NCBI GenBank assembly: GCA_934644775.1
Contig: CAKUDB010000003.1
Coordinates: 62,001 to 126,000 of the forward strand
DNA: 64,000 nucleotides
Reading direction: 5' to 3'
DNA from: an uncultured bacterium
Lineage (GTDB): Bacteria; Vulcanimicrobiota; Xenobia; Xenobiales; Xenobiaceae
Below are positions 42,467 to 51,077 of the stretch, in pieces. Within the stretch, counting starts at the first letter, position 1. Every line of letters begins with the position of its first letter. The notes below the pieces were generated by a model. It saw only the letters and a list, made by a program, of their open reading frames with translations, did no database searches and was not told the DNA's origin. A program made the position numbers and the translations under genes.

Positions 42467-42847
42467 TTACTTAAGTATTTCTCCCTCCCAAACGGCCTTT
42501 AAAGCTTTCAGCCTTTTATGCCAAAGCTTTTCAACAGTAGTAAAAGAATGTTGAGCTTGCTGTAAATAGGCTAAACCTCCGCTACGCTCGAGCCAGTTTT
42601 CTACGCAAATAATCAGCACTTTCCAATACTCAATCTCTTTTTCGCTGACTCCTTTTAAAAGCTTATCTACTCTGCCTTTAGATACGCGCCCCGAAGCTTG
42701 GCGGCGCACCTCTTCAAACTCTTGCTGTACTCCAGCGCAGCGCTCTTCTATGCCCAACTTTATATACGGCCAGCGTCTGGAAAATTCATAAGGTGAAAGG
42801 GTGCGTTTTTTAGCTTTATCTAAAAAAATAGGTAAAAAATTCAGCAT
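42467..42847 (-). CDS. Unknown helical protein at the head of the pilus-like operon
   Basis: A 126-residue, basic, highly helical protein without membrane segments or known motifs (HSFTTVEKLWHKRLKALKAVWEGEILK at the C-terminus is amphipathic; pieces quoted here are below). The hydrophobic N-terminus (MLNFLPIFLDKAKK) is too short for a signal peptide. The ATG at 42847 has six G eight bases upstream. It begins the minus-strand pilus-like operon, 52 bases before the PilX-like gene, and is divergent from the regulator gene at 42975 with 127 bases between. Function unknown; a cytoplasmic assembly factor is possible. Confidence 0.6.
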   Translation of the reverse strand: MLNFLPIFLDKAKKRTLSPYEFSRRWPYIKLGIEERCAGVQQEFEEVRRQASGRVSKGRVDKLLKGVSEKEIEYWKVLIICVENWLERSGGLAYLQQAQHSFTTVEKLWHKRLKALKAVWEGEILK

Positions 42848-42974
42848 AAAGATTTCCCCCCTTATGGATAAAATTAGCTGTTACAGTTATAAACCTATCC
42901 CCTGAAATAAACTGGAAATTTTTTATCTAGGCCAGGGCAGGAAATTAACTCCTGTAGAATTTAATTATAGAGGT

Positions 42975-45182
42975 GTGATCAAGACAGCCCGGATTCTGGT
43001 GCTTGAAGATGACGCGCCGTTGCGAGAGAAGCTCGCCAGCGTCCTTCAAGACGAGGGATTTGACGTAATGGCCGCAGCCAGGGGGGAAGAAGCTGTCGCG
43101 ATCTCCTCACGCAAATTATTCGATTTAGTTATTTTAGATGTGCATTCAGGCAATTTAAGCCCTTGCCGAACCCTTTCCAGAGTGCACCATTATCTAAAAG
43201 AAGCGGCAGTTTTAGCTATTACCCAAACTGTCAGTGAGGAAGATTCGATAAGATCCCTCCATTTAAGCGCCGCCGACTATTTGCGCAAGCCCTTCGAAGT
43301 GAATATCTTTTTAGAGCGTATCGGCCGCCTTCTAAAATTAACCCGTCAACACCAACAACAACGCGAAGAGAGCTTGTGTTTACAAGCTTTGCACTCGTGG
43401 TCTATTCAAACTTTGCTGAGCAGCTTTTTAGAAGGCCGCTTTACTAGTCATACGCTCAGAGCAGCCCAAAAAGCCGGACTTTTGGCTAAGAATTTGGCCC
43501 AGCAAGCCAACCTCGAATCTCCTATAGTCCAAGAAATAGAGATAGGGGCCGTCCTTCAAGCTTTATCTATCCGAGACTATGGGCACAATTCAGTCCCCAG
43601 CCTGGAATTATGGGAAGATAGTTTCCTCAAAAACTACTCTAAACCCGAATTTACCTTGGCCAGATATATTATTGAGTCTGCCTTATCGGCCTCTTTACAG
43701 CTACCTACTTCCAGCTCCCATCCTAAAGAAGACTTGGCCGACCTTTCCTTGGCTTCCACCTTTTTTCATTGTGGCTACTGGCAAGAAGCGGAAAAGATCT
43801 TGCAACATCTAAGTAGCCAACCAACCTTAAGTGGCTTAAAAGCTCTATTGCGCTTAGCTGCCCTTGGCCTCCATAATGGACAAAAGCGGCAAGCCCTCAT
43901 CTACCTACAGTCGGCTTTACAAAATGCAGAACGACTGACGCCACCAGTTTGGGCCAGAACAGCCTTGGAAGTCTATTTGCTGTATATCACAATTGATCGC
44001 TACTATTTTCTACCTGAATTACAAAAAGCCCAAACTATTTTGGCCCAGCTCCAACTAGAGCCTCACTTTTCCCGCTCTGTTCTGGCCTCTTCAAGCTGTC
44101 TAACCGTAAAAACGGAACAGTTTAACCAAGCTCTAGGAAATCTCCTTAAAGCCAAATATGAGCTCCAGTTAGAAACAGATCTTCCCTGGCTCTTACCTAT
44201 CTTGCTCGATTTTTTGACAAAATATTGTCAATTGCCCTGCGCCTTGGAAAACAAGCTGGTAAAACTACTGCGCTGGCAAAGTGTCCCAATTACTAGCTTA
44301 CTAAATAAGCAAACTTTAACGCCTAGCCACAGAGCCCAGCTGGAATTTTTTACCACAAGGTGGAAGAGCCAGCTTTCCGGTGCTTGGCTAGATCGACTTA
44401 GTAGCAGCTCCAACCAGAAGTTTTCCCGAGTGCAAGAGCATTCAGCCAACTCTCAGCCTAACTTAGAATTAAAACTTTTGGGCCAATGTTCTATCAAATT
44501 AAATGGTGAAACGGTAAATAGACAACTTTGGACTACCCAAAAAGCCAAATATTTACTGCTGCGTTTGTTAAATCATGGCACCTATCTAAGCTGCGAGCAA
44601 ATTATTGAAGAGTTTTGGCCTGAAAGCAGCAACGGACAAGCCTGCCTTTGGAAAGCTTTATCTATTATTAAAAAGATCTTTAAGGCTCACTACCCCGACT
44701 TCGATCCTATAGCCCGTTGTTCTTCAGCTTTGGCCCCCAACCCGCGTTTAAAAGTGGTTGCTGATTGGCAAAATCTGGAAAAGTTGTGGCTTCAGTATCG
44801 AAGCCACAAAACTATCCATTTACTTAAAGATATTAAACAGTTGATTCGAGGCCATTTCTTACCTCAATGCCCTATGGAATGGGCCACTCTAAAGCGAGTC
44901 CGTTTAGATTACATATCCTTACAAATTCTTACAGAATTGGCCAACTATCAATACCAACAACAAGATTGGCCAGAATTAGTCGAAACAACTTCCCAAGCCA
45001 TAAATTTAGAGCCACTCCACCAAGAGTCTACTTATTTACTAATGCAAGCCTATATGGCTATGCAACAACCTCAATTGGCTGCCCAAACCTTTGAAAATTT
45101 GCAAAAAGTATTTAAGAGCCAATTAAACCGCACTCCCGATCGCCGACTAAGCGAAATTTATCAACAAGCCCGTCAGGCATAA
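42975..45182 (+). CDS. Response regulator with SARP/BTAD-type transcriptional activator domain
   Basis: Residues 1-120 form an intact receiver: EDD at 11-13, phosphoacceptor D55 (LVILDVHS), K105 (RKPF). A middle part of about 370 residues is TPR-like helical. From about 495, LELKLLGQCSIKLNGETVN and ILEEFW-like EEFWPESSNGQACLWKALS match the OmpR-type winged helix of BTAD/SARP activators, followed by TPR-like helices to 735. No sensor kinase is adjacent. The GTG start is close to a weak GAGG, so the exact start is uncertain. Divergent orientation to the pilus-like operon suggests that it controls that operon. Confidence 0.85.
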   Translation: MIKTARILVLEDDAPLREKLASVLQDEGFDVMAAARGEEAVAISSRKLFDLVILDVHSGNLSPCRTLSRVHHYLKEAAVLAITQTVSEEDSIRSLHLSAADYLRKPFEVNIFLERIGRLLKLTRQHQQQREESLCLQALHSWSIQTLLSSFLEGRFTSHTLRAAQKAGLLAKNLAQQANLESPIVQEIEIGAVLQALSIRDYGHNSVPSLELWEDSFLKNYSKPEFTLARYIIESALSASLQLPTSSSHPKEDLADLSLASTFFHCGYWQEAEKILQHLSSQPTLSGLKALLRLAALGLHNGQKRQALIYLQSALQNAERLTPPVWARTALEVYLLYITIDRYYFLPELQKAQTILAQLQLEPHFSRSVLASSSCLTVKTEQFNQALGNLLKAKYELQLETDLPWLLPILLDFLTKYCQLPCALENKLVKLLRWQSVPITSLLNKQTLTPSHRAQLEFFTTRWKSQLSGAWLDRLSSSSNQKFSRVQEHSANSQPNLELKLLGQCSIKLNGETVNRQLWTTQKAKYLLLRLLNHGTYLSCEQIIEEFWPESSNGQACLWKALSIIKKIFKAHYPDFDPIARCSSALAPNPRLKVVADWQNLEKLWLQYRSHKTIHLLKDIKQLIRGHFLPQCPMEWATLKRVRLDYISLQILTELANYQYQQQDWPELVETTSQAINLEPLHQESTYLLMQAYMAMQQPQLAAQTFENLQKVFKSQLNRTPDRRLSEIYQQARQA

Positions 45183-45191
45183 TTTTTTAAC

Positions 45192-45236
45192 AAAAAGGCA
45201 GGAGCCGCTCAGCACCTGCCTCTTTGCTATTTTAAG
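45192..45236. terminator. Bidirectional terminator between regulator and POT transporter
   Basis: GGCAGG with an inner GC (45197 on) pairs with GC and CCTGCC (to 45220). The minus-strand side is followed by five T, so it mainly terminates the transporter gene; the plus side has a weaker T-rich tract. Confidence 0.78.
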
Positions 45237-45259
45237 TTCTGTTTAACCTAGTTCTTACT

Positions 45260-46843
45260 TTAGCCTTTATCCTGGCTTTCACTCTCAGCTTCTACCGGAG
45301 AAGGGCTATCTACTAGAGCGGCACTGTGGCCAGTTTTGGCCCACCATACAGAATAGACTAAGATAAGCAAAGCAGTTATAAAGCCGATACAAGCCATAAT
45401 TTCCCACATGGCAGCCACATTGTGATGGTGGTACATAAACTGAGTTAAATCATCGGCTGTACGACCACTTAAAGCCACCAATTGGTTGAAAGCTTCTCCT
45501 GGCCTAATAGCCGCCACTTGATCTGGCGTCATTAAATTATTATCGACCAACATCTGTCTAGAGAAGGTATCTTTAGAGGCCAATTTGTCGTAAAGTCGGG
45601 GAGCGACTAGCCCTTCTAAGGTGGAGCCTATGGCAAAGGACATCTGTCCCAAGCCCAAGTACATGCCCTTCTTATCGCTGGAGGCTAAGTGGGTACCCAC
45701 AAATTCACTAAATTTCGGACTAGAGAGCATTTCGCCGACACTAAAGACAGCAATCGATAATAGACAGAACCATCCCATATGGGAGATACCGATTAAGCAC
45801 ATTGATAAGGCCGCCAAAGCTGTACCCAGCGCAATACTGCGCAAGATGCGCATTTTCGAGGATAACCAAGCGAAGAAGAAACAAGTAAACATGATCATGC
45901 CGCAGTTCAGGTTCAACATACCTTCAGGCTGAATGAAAGTCTTAGTTTTATCCAAAATCATAATAAAACTGACTACGACATTGTCGGTATTGAGGAAATG
46001 AGAAACTGTGGTAACGACATCGCGACTATCTACCCAATCTCGAATATGTAAGGGCAAAACGTCAAACATACAATTGAACATAAAGTAGAAGCCGGTAAAA
46101 ATAGCCAAAAAGACGCATAAATGGGGGCGCTTCAATTCGTTGATCGTCTCCCAAATAATATTGCGCTGTTTCTCTTTCTTTTTTTCGCGCTCTTTAGCTA
46201 AGGCCAAACGTTCTTCTAAACCAGGCTCTTTATAAGTGAGTAAAAGGAGGAAATTACAAGCTATAATGAGAGCACAAGCCAAAAACACGTGGCTCCACTC
46301 CATCTTACGCAAAAAGCCGGCTAGAACTGGGCCGATAAAGCCGCCAATATTTACGGTTTGATAAAAAACGCCCCAGGCCATGGAACTATTTTCTGGTTTG
46401 GTAGCCTTGGCTAAAGTTCCTTGGATACCGGGCTTAAAGATGGCCGTCCCTGTGGCCAAACAGACGGCTCCGATCATAAAACCGTAAAAGGTTGGAAAGG
46501 CGGCCATAATCAAATAAGCACTCATTTTTACGGCCGTAGAGATACCGATCATAAGCTTATAGCCATAACGATCTGCCAAACCGCCGACAAAAATAGGGAT
46601 AAATCCTTGGAATCCAGACCAAACCATTAAGATAATGCCGAATTTGGCCGCCGTCACTCCCAATCCACCTTCAGATGCCGGAGCCGTAGCATATAAGCCA
46701 GCCACAGCGCGTACACCGTAATAGGCTAAGCGCTCGACCATTTCCATAGCGCCTACTACCCAAAAGACATAGCCCAGGCTCATTAGCGCCGCCAATAGTC
46801 CCAACTGTTTTATATCAGTAGCATTTTTATCGTTTTGCCCCAT
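45260..46843 (-). CDS. POT-family proton-dependent oligopeptide transporter
   Basis: A 527-residue, 12-14 helix inner-membrane carrier. It has the POT hallmark ExxER at EMVERLAYYG (proton and peptide coupling) in helix 1, a GGLADRYGYKLMIG MFS loop and FYQTVNIGGFIGP, the second POT signature. It would import di- or tripeptides with protons. A long, charged cytoplasmic loop (EERLALAKEREKKKEKQRN) lies mid-protein, and an insert of about 80 residues near DDLTQFMYHHHNVAA precedes the last helices. ATG 46843 has a GAGAG-like site and is preferred over TTG 46879. No peptidase gene is adjacent. Confidence 0.92.
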   Translation of the reverse strand: MGQNDKNATDIKQLGLLAALMSLGYVFWVVGAMEMVERLAYYGVRAVAGLYATAPASEGGLGVTAAKFGIILMVWSGFQGFIPIFVGGLADRYGYKLMIGISTAVKMSAYLIMAAFPTFYGFMIGAVCLATGTAIFKPGIQGTLAKATKPENSSMAWGVFYQTVNIGGFIGPVLAGFLRKMEWSHVFLACALIIACNFLLLLTYKEPGLEERLALAKEREKKKEKQRNIIWETINELKRPHLCVFLAIFTGFYFMFNCMFDVLPLHIRDWVDSRDVVTTVSHFLNTDNVVVSFIMILDKTKTFIQPEGMLNLNCGMIMFTCFFFAWLSSKMRILRSIALGTALAALSMCLIGISHMGWFCLLSIAVFSVGEMLSSPKFSEFVGTHLASSDKKGMYLGLGQMSFAIGSTLEGLVAPRLYDKLASKDTFSRQMLVDNNLMTPDQVAAIRPGEAFNQLVALSGRTADDLTQFMYHHHNVAAMWEIMACIGFITALLILVYSVWWAKTGHSAALVDSPSPVEAESESQDKG

Positions 46844-46891
46844 ATACACTCTCTCTTTTGTTAAAATAGGCTGTTCCAATTACAGCTTGCC

Positions 46892-46933
46892 AAAAAGAAA
46901 AGGCGACCCGCTACTCAATTTAGCGAACCGCCT
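46892..46933 (-). terminator. Rho-independent terminator of the coiled-coil gene
   Basis: AGGCG/CGCCT and an inner CGCTA/TAGCG pairing form a stem with a symmetrical internal loop (46901-46933); on the minus strand a T-rich run with one interruption follows. Confidence 0.8.
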
Positions 46934-46961
46934 ACTGGCTAAAAATCCTATCTCTACTCGA

Positions 46962-49900
46962 CTAAACGGATCCGCCTCTATTTCTAAAAAGCTTAAAACC
47001 ACCGCGACGCGCAGGATCGGCTCCGGTATCTACACTTTCGCCCTTTACCTGTTTAGCCAAAATTTCCGACCACTCTTTGCGCTCACGCTCATACAGTTGC
47101 TGCTGCTCAAAGAGCGATTGCTTAGTGCGCTCTAACTCGTCCCGTAAGCGAGCCCTATCTTGATGAGACTCTTCGATAAGTCGATCCTTTTCAGCATTTT
47201 CTGCCTCGAAGTTGGCTAAAGCCTCCAGCATTTGGGCCGATTGTTTTTGCAAAGAATCAGAATCACTGCGTACTGAAAGCTCATAGCGCAACGAATCGTT
47301 CTCGGCTTTAAGCTTACCGAGCTTATCTAAAGCTTCGTTGAGCTCTTTACTAGCGCCGCCGCCCTCTTTAGCCTTAGCTTCATACTCTTTAAGTTTGGCC
47401 TTAGTCTCATTGAGCTCTAAATTGACCGCGTCTAAGCGATCCTGCATACGAACTTCTACCGCTTTAACAGCGTCATAATCGTCTCCGAACTCATGGCTCT
47501 CTTCGATTTCAGCTTGTAAAGCCTCATTTTTAGCTTGCAAAGTATTTATGCGCCTAAGTAAACGCGATTTCTCACTTTCCAATCGCGCAGAACTATCTTG
47601 CAAAGCCTTCTCTCTCTGAGCAATAGCGGCAACTTGCTTATCAAGCTCAGCCTGGCTGGCCGCCGCCTGAGCTTGGGCCTGAGCCAACTCCGACTCCAAT
47701 TTTTCTAAAGACTGACGATTCTCATCTTGGGCCTTAGCCAACAATTCTTCGGCTTCGGCTTGAGCATTTTCTAATTGTATACGCAATTCTTCACGAGAGT
47801 TTTCAGCCTCTTCGACTTTAGCTTGTTGCTCCTCAAACTCTCTCTCGGCTTCTTCCAAACGGGACTCGGCCTCTTTAAGCTTAGCCAAAGCTTCGGAAGT
47901 TTCTTTGTGAGCCTCCGCAGCCATATTTTCCAATTCGGCCGACTGAGCTTTGGTAGATTTAACTACCGTCTGCATTTGTACCAGTTCAGCCTTGGCCCCT
48001 TCGGCTTCTTCCTCTTTCTTTTTGTAAGCTTCAGAAAGATCGTCGTAAGCAGTATTCGAATGGTCGAGCTGCTTTCTGGCCTCTTCCGCCTCTTCTTTGG
48101 CTGATTCGAGCAAAGCCCTAATCTCATCGAGCTCGTTGGCCGAGTCGCTACACTCTTGATTGGCCTTCTTAAGCTGACCAGATACTTCCTCAAAGTGGGC
48201 TTTTAGCTCCTGAATAGCTTTGTCCCTCTGCTCTAACTCAGCTTGCAAAGCCGAAGCCTGAGCCGCGTTGCCGGAACGGTCATCCTGCAACTGACCTTTA
48301 ATCTGCTCAATTTCAGAGACGTACTCCTGAGCTTGTTTGCGCAACTCATTATTTTGTGTTTGCAAACTAATATAATCTTGCTGTAACTTACCAAAAGCTT
48401 CGTCAGAGCCGCTGGCCGTACTTTGCAACTTCTTACAAGTCTCCCGCAAACTTTCCAGCTCGTCGTAATCATCTTTGGCCTGAGCATTTTCTTTCTTTAA
48501 ACGCTCACACTCGTCTTTAAGGCTGCGGTTGTCTTTTTGCAAGTTGCCAATTAAAACTTGGAAAGTAGAAGACTCTTCTTCACAAGCTTCGTATTTAGCT
48601 TCACAATCGCTATATTTCTGTTCTAAAGCAGAACATTGCTCGGTAAGCTCTTTCTTGGCATTGGTCAGTTCGTCAACGTGGCTAACGATCTTTTCCATAA
48701 AGTCGCCGACATTTAAGCCATAAGCATCTAAGGGGGTGCGCAAAACTTCCAAACGGTTCAAGATAGCATTTACGTTGGCACCACTCTCATTTACTTCTGA
48801 ATGTTCTTTGGCCATGCGCTCATGCTCAGTGCGCAAATTATTATATTTTTGGGTAAGTAAGTCATATTTTTTCTGTAAGTTGCCCAGAGCCGCACTACCA
48901 GCACTATCTTGTTTAGCTTCTAACTTATCCAGTGTAGAACGAATTTGGGCAAAATTCTCCACCATATCATGAGGAAGCTCGGCTGGCCCCTTATCGATAG
49001 TATTGAAACGCTCGGTACAAAAAGTACGCAAGGAGGCCAAATCCTGACGAATACTGCTGAACATAGTCTCGGCAAAAATACGTATCGACTTACTCTCAGT
49101 CTCAAGCGGAGCGGAGCTAGTAGGGAGGTGAGTTAATTTATCTTCGATACGGGCCAAAGCCTTATCTACCGAACTGCCTCCAGGACTTGGCAAAGCAGAG
49201 GGACGGCGCGACTCTTCGCGGATTTCGTTAAATAATTTAATCAATCTGGCTTGAGCTCTGGCTAAAGGCTCTACAGCTCGCTCGATTGTCTGCTCTAATT
49301 GAGCACCATTTATAGCGGCAGAAGCTCTCTCAGCCTTGGTGCCGTTTCTATCCGATCTAGAGCCATTTGAAGCCTTATCTATTCCCGAAGAACAAGAGCG
49401 CAGAGGTAGTTCCATCTCCAAATAGCGCATTTGTGACTCGTATTCGTCTAAATCGCGATCGTAAAAAGACGAATAGTCTAGGGCCACCGGGGCGACGCCG
49501 GTCAGACTCTCGAAAGTAATCGGAGGCGCAGAGACACTCAAGGTAGATTCTCCATCGACACTATCGGGTATAGGCTGAGCATGGGGGATTGCATGTTCGG
49601 GGATAGGAAGGGTCGCTCCCCTACTTCTATCCATTGGAGGTGGAGAAGCTTTGAAAGTATCCGCCGCCTTCTGAAGAGGCTGGGGCTGAGCTATGGGCTC
49701 AGGCTCGGGCTCAGGATAGCCGTAGTAGTTAGCAGGATCGGAAGCGCTGTCTTGAGCTCCCATGTATCCCTTAGCCGCGCTAGGTTGAGGACTATTCTTA
49801 ACCGCTCCCGCCGCCTTAGCAGACTCTTCACTTCTGCCATATTCGGAAAGAAGACGCTGTACATCGTGATGGCGCAAAACGACATCACCAGCTCGGCGCG

Positions 49901-49997
49901 AGGAGGCTACCTTACCGTCGCTTACCCACTCGCGGATAACATCGGCAGGAACATCTATTAACTCAGAAACTTCATCGATAGTGTAAAACTTAGACAT
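46962..49997 (-). CDS. MerR-like DNA-binding domain fused to a long coiled coil
   Basis: A 1011-residue acidic protein. Residues 1-55 form a MerR/excisionase-type helix-turn-helix (FYTIDEVSELIDVPADVIREWV ... VVLRHHDVQRLL). About 60-330 is disordered and Pro/Ser-rich, and about 370-985 is an almost unbroken coiled coil with Glu/Lys/Ala heptads. A short basic end follows (RRGGFKLFRNRGG). There are no membrane segments. The layout suggests a DNA-anchored fibrous protein such as a nucleoid or chromosome-organising factor, but no family with a known role was recognised. The gene is monocistronic, with a terminator behind it and a hairpin covering its ribosome site. Confidence 0.75.
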   Translation of the reverse strand: MSKFYTIDEVSELIDVPADVIREWVSDGKVASSRRAGDVVLRHHDVQRLLSEYGRSEESAKAAGAVKNSPQPSAAKGYMGAQDSASDPANYYGYPEPEPEPIAQPQPLQKAADTFKASPPPMDRSRGATLPIPEHAIPHAQPIPDSVDGESTLSVSAPPITFESLTGVAPVALDYSSFYDRDLDEYESQMRYLEMELPLRSCSSGIDKASNGSRSDRNGTKAERASAAINGAQLEQTIERAVEPLARAQARLIKLFNEIREESRRPSALPSPGGSSVDKALARIEDKLTHLPTSSAPLETESKSIRIFAETMFSSIRQDLASLRTFCTERFNTIDKGPAELPHDMVENFAQIRSTLDKLEAKQDSAGSAALGNLQKKYDLLTQKYNNLRTEHERMAKEHSEVNESGANVNAILNRLEVLRTPLDAYGLNVGDFMEKIVSHVDELTNAKKELTEQCSALEQKYSDCEAKYEACEEESSTFQVLIGNLQKDNRSLKDECERLKKENAQAKDDYDELESLRETCKKLQSTASGSDEAFGKLQQDYISLQTQNNELRKQAQEYVSEIEQIKGQLQDDRSGNAAQASALQAELEQRDKAIQELKAHFEEVSGQLKKANQECSDSANELDEIRALLESAKEEAEEARKQLDHSNTAYDDLSEAYKKKEEEAEGAKAELVQMQTVVKSTKAQSAELENMAAEAHKETSEALAKLKEAESRLEEAEREFEEQQAKVEEAENSREELRIQLENAQAEAEELLAKAQDENRQSLEKLESELAQAQAQAAASQAELDKQVAAIAQREKALQDSSARLESEKSRLLRRINTLQAKNEALQAEIEESHEFGDDYDAVKAVEVRMQDRLDAVNLELNETKAKLKEYEAKAKEGGGASKELNEALDKLGKLKAENDSLRYELSVRSDSDSLQKQSAQMLEALANFEAENAEKDRLIEESHQDRARLRDELERTKQSLFEQQQLYERERKEWSEILAKQVKGESVDTGADPARRGGFKLFRNRGGSV

Positions 49998-50020
49998 TGG
50001 GGGGAGATTTCGAGCTCCCC
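49998..50020 (-). promoter_or_regulatory. Hairpin hiding the ribosome site of the coiled-coil gene
   Basis: On the minus strand GGGGAG (50020-50015) pairs with CTCCCC (50006-50001) around an 8-base loop; the ATG begins at 49997. The only Shine-Dalgarno-like GGGGAG is thus in a stem, 17 bases from the ATG when unfolded. It could act as translational control. Confidence 0.5.
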
Positions 50021-50148
50021 TTCTCTTTTCCTATGCAAGGATATTTGCATAAAACAAGGAATTTTCGCAGATATTTTTATCAAGTTACCCTATTTACAAG
50101 CCGTATGCCATGCGGCTGAAGTTTTTCTTTATTTAGAGGCCGAATCCA

Positions 50149-50982
50149 ATGAAAAATAGATGTTCCCTTTTTCTGCTTATCGCCTTGTTAGGAGCCATAG
50201 CCTTGCTGACCTCAGCTTGTAGTAAAGGCACTTCCAAAGGTACCGGTGCCCAGACTATTGTCAAAAATAGCCATTTCAAAATGACAGCTCCAGCCGCCGA
50301 TCGCTACGAAAATATTGAAGGTACCGCCTTGTATAGCGCAGCTCCCGATATAACCGAGCGGCTGGCCGCTTTGGGGGGTAAAGCTCCCGAAAACATAAGG
50401 GCCTTCTTTATTTTGCTCAATCCCAAAGCTCCCTCGGAAGCCATCTTAGTTAGAGCCGCTTCCGACGTACCAGAAGATGCTTACAAAAATCAATCGAGCA
50501 GCATAATCGTAGTTACTGGCGACGTAAAGTCGGTAGATTGCCAACCTTTAGCAGCCTATATGAAAGAAACATTAGGTGTAGATTTAGCCCTTACCGCCTC
50601 TGGAGAGCTGGCTTATATCGACGCCGAGAATCCTATTAACTTCAATATTTCCAATGTAAGTAAATCGGAGGCGGCGGCTCAAAGAGCGGGTAAAGCTATC
50701 AACTTACCCTTAGAGGGAACTCCTCTGGGACAGCCCAAAGATAGCACCATAAAAACCAATATTGTCAATGAGGAAGCGCCCGCCCCCAACTCCGAGCCTT
50801 CTCAATCAGCTGACAATATTACCCAAGCTGCCGAAAAAGCCCAAGATAATGCCAATAGTTCGGCCAGTTCTTCCGCTCCTAGCGAAGCAGCCCTCAATGA
50901 TATTCCCAATGCCGTACCTACTCCTCACAATCAAGACGGCACTCCAGAAGATTATTCTGTCGAACCGACTCCAGCTTTTTAA
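50149..50982 (+). CDS. Lipoprotein of unknown function
   Basis: A 277-residue lipoprotein with a clear signal peptide and lipobox LTSAC (Cys24). A structured part of about 150 residues follows (KMTAPAADRYENIEGTALY, AAPDITERLAALGGKAPENIRAF), then a Ser/Ala/Pro/Glu-rich disordered tail of about 90 residues. GAGG lies about 9 bases before the ATG. It precedes the soluble FlhA-C gene by 95 bases on the same strand. I do not recognise the domain. If the two genes form one unit, the lipoprotein could be an envelope component of that system, which is an inference. Confidence 0.8.
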   Translation: MKNRCSLFLLIALLGAIALLTSACSKGTSKGTGAQTIVKNSHFKMTAPAADRYENIEGTALYSAAPDITERLAALGGKAPENIRAFFILLNPKAPSEAILVRAASDVPEDAYKNQSSSIIVVTGDVKSVDCQPLAAYMKETLGVDLALTASGELAYIDAENPINFNISNVSKSEAAAQRAGKAINLPLEGTPLGQPKDSTIKTNIVNEEAPAPNSEPSQSADNITQAAEKAQDNANSSASSSAPSEAALNDIPNAVPTPHNQDGTPEDYSVEPTPAF

Positions 50983-51077
50983 GGCCTTAACCTTTTTTTT
51001 CCGCCAAGTATAGCGTGTTTTGACTAAACTAACTCCGGCGCAGCCAACTCGCCGTAGTTTTCAAAGGAGAGATACTT

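Noticed and set aside
47775..48104. Phe/Leu-rich plus-strand ORF that looks like a membrane protein
   Set aside because: It is the antisense of the coiled-coil gene, where Glu/Lys/Ala codons read backwards give Phe/Leu/Ser.
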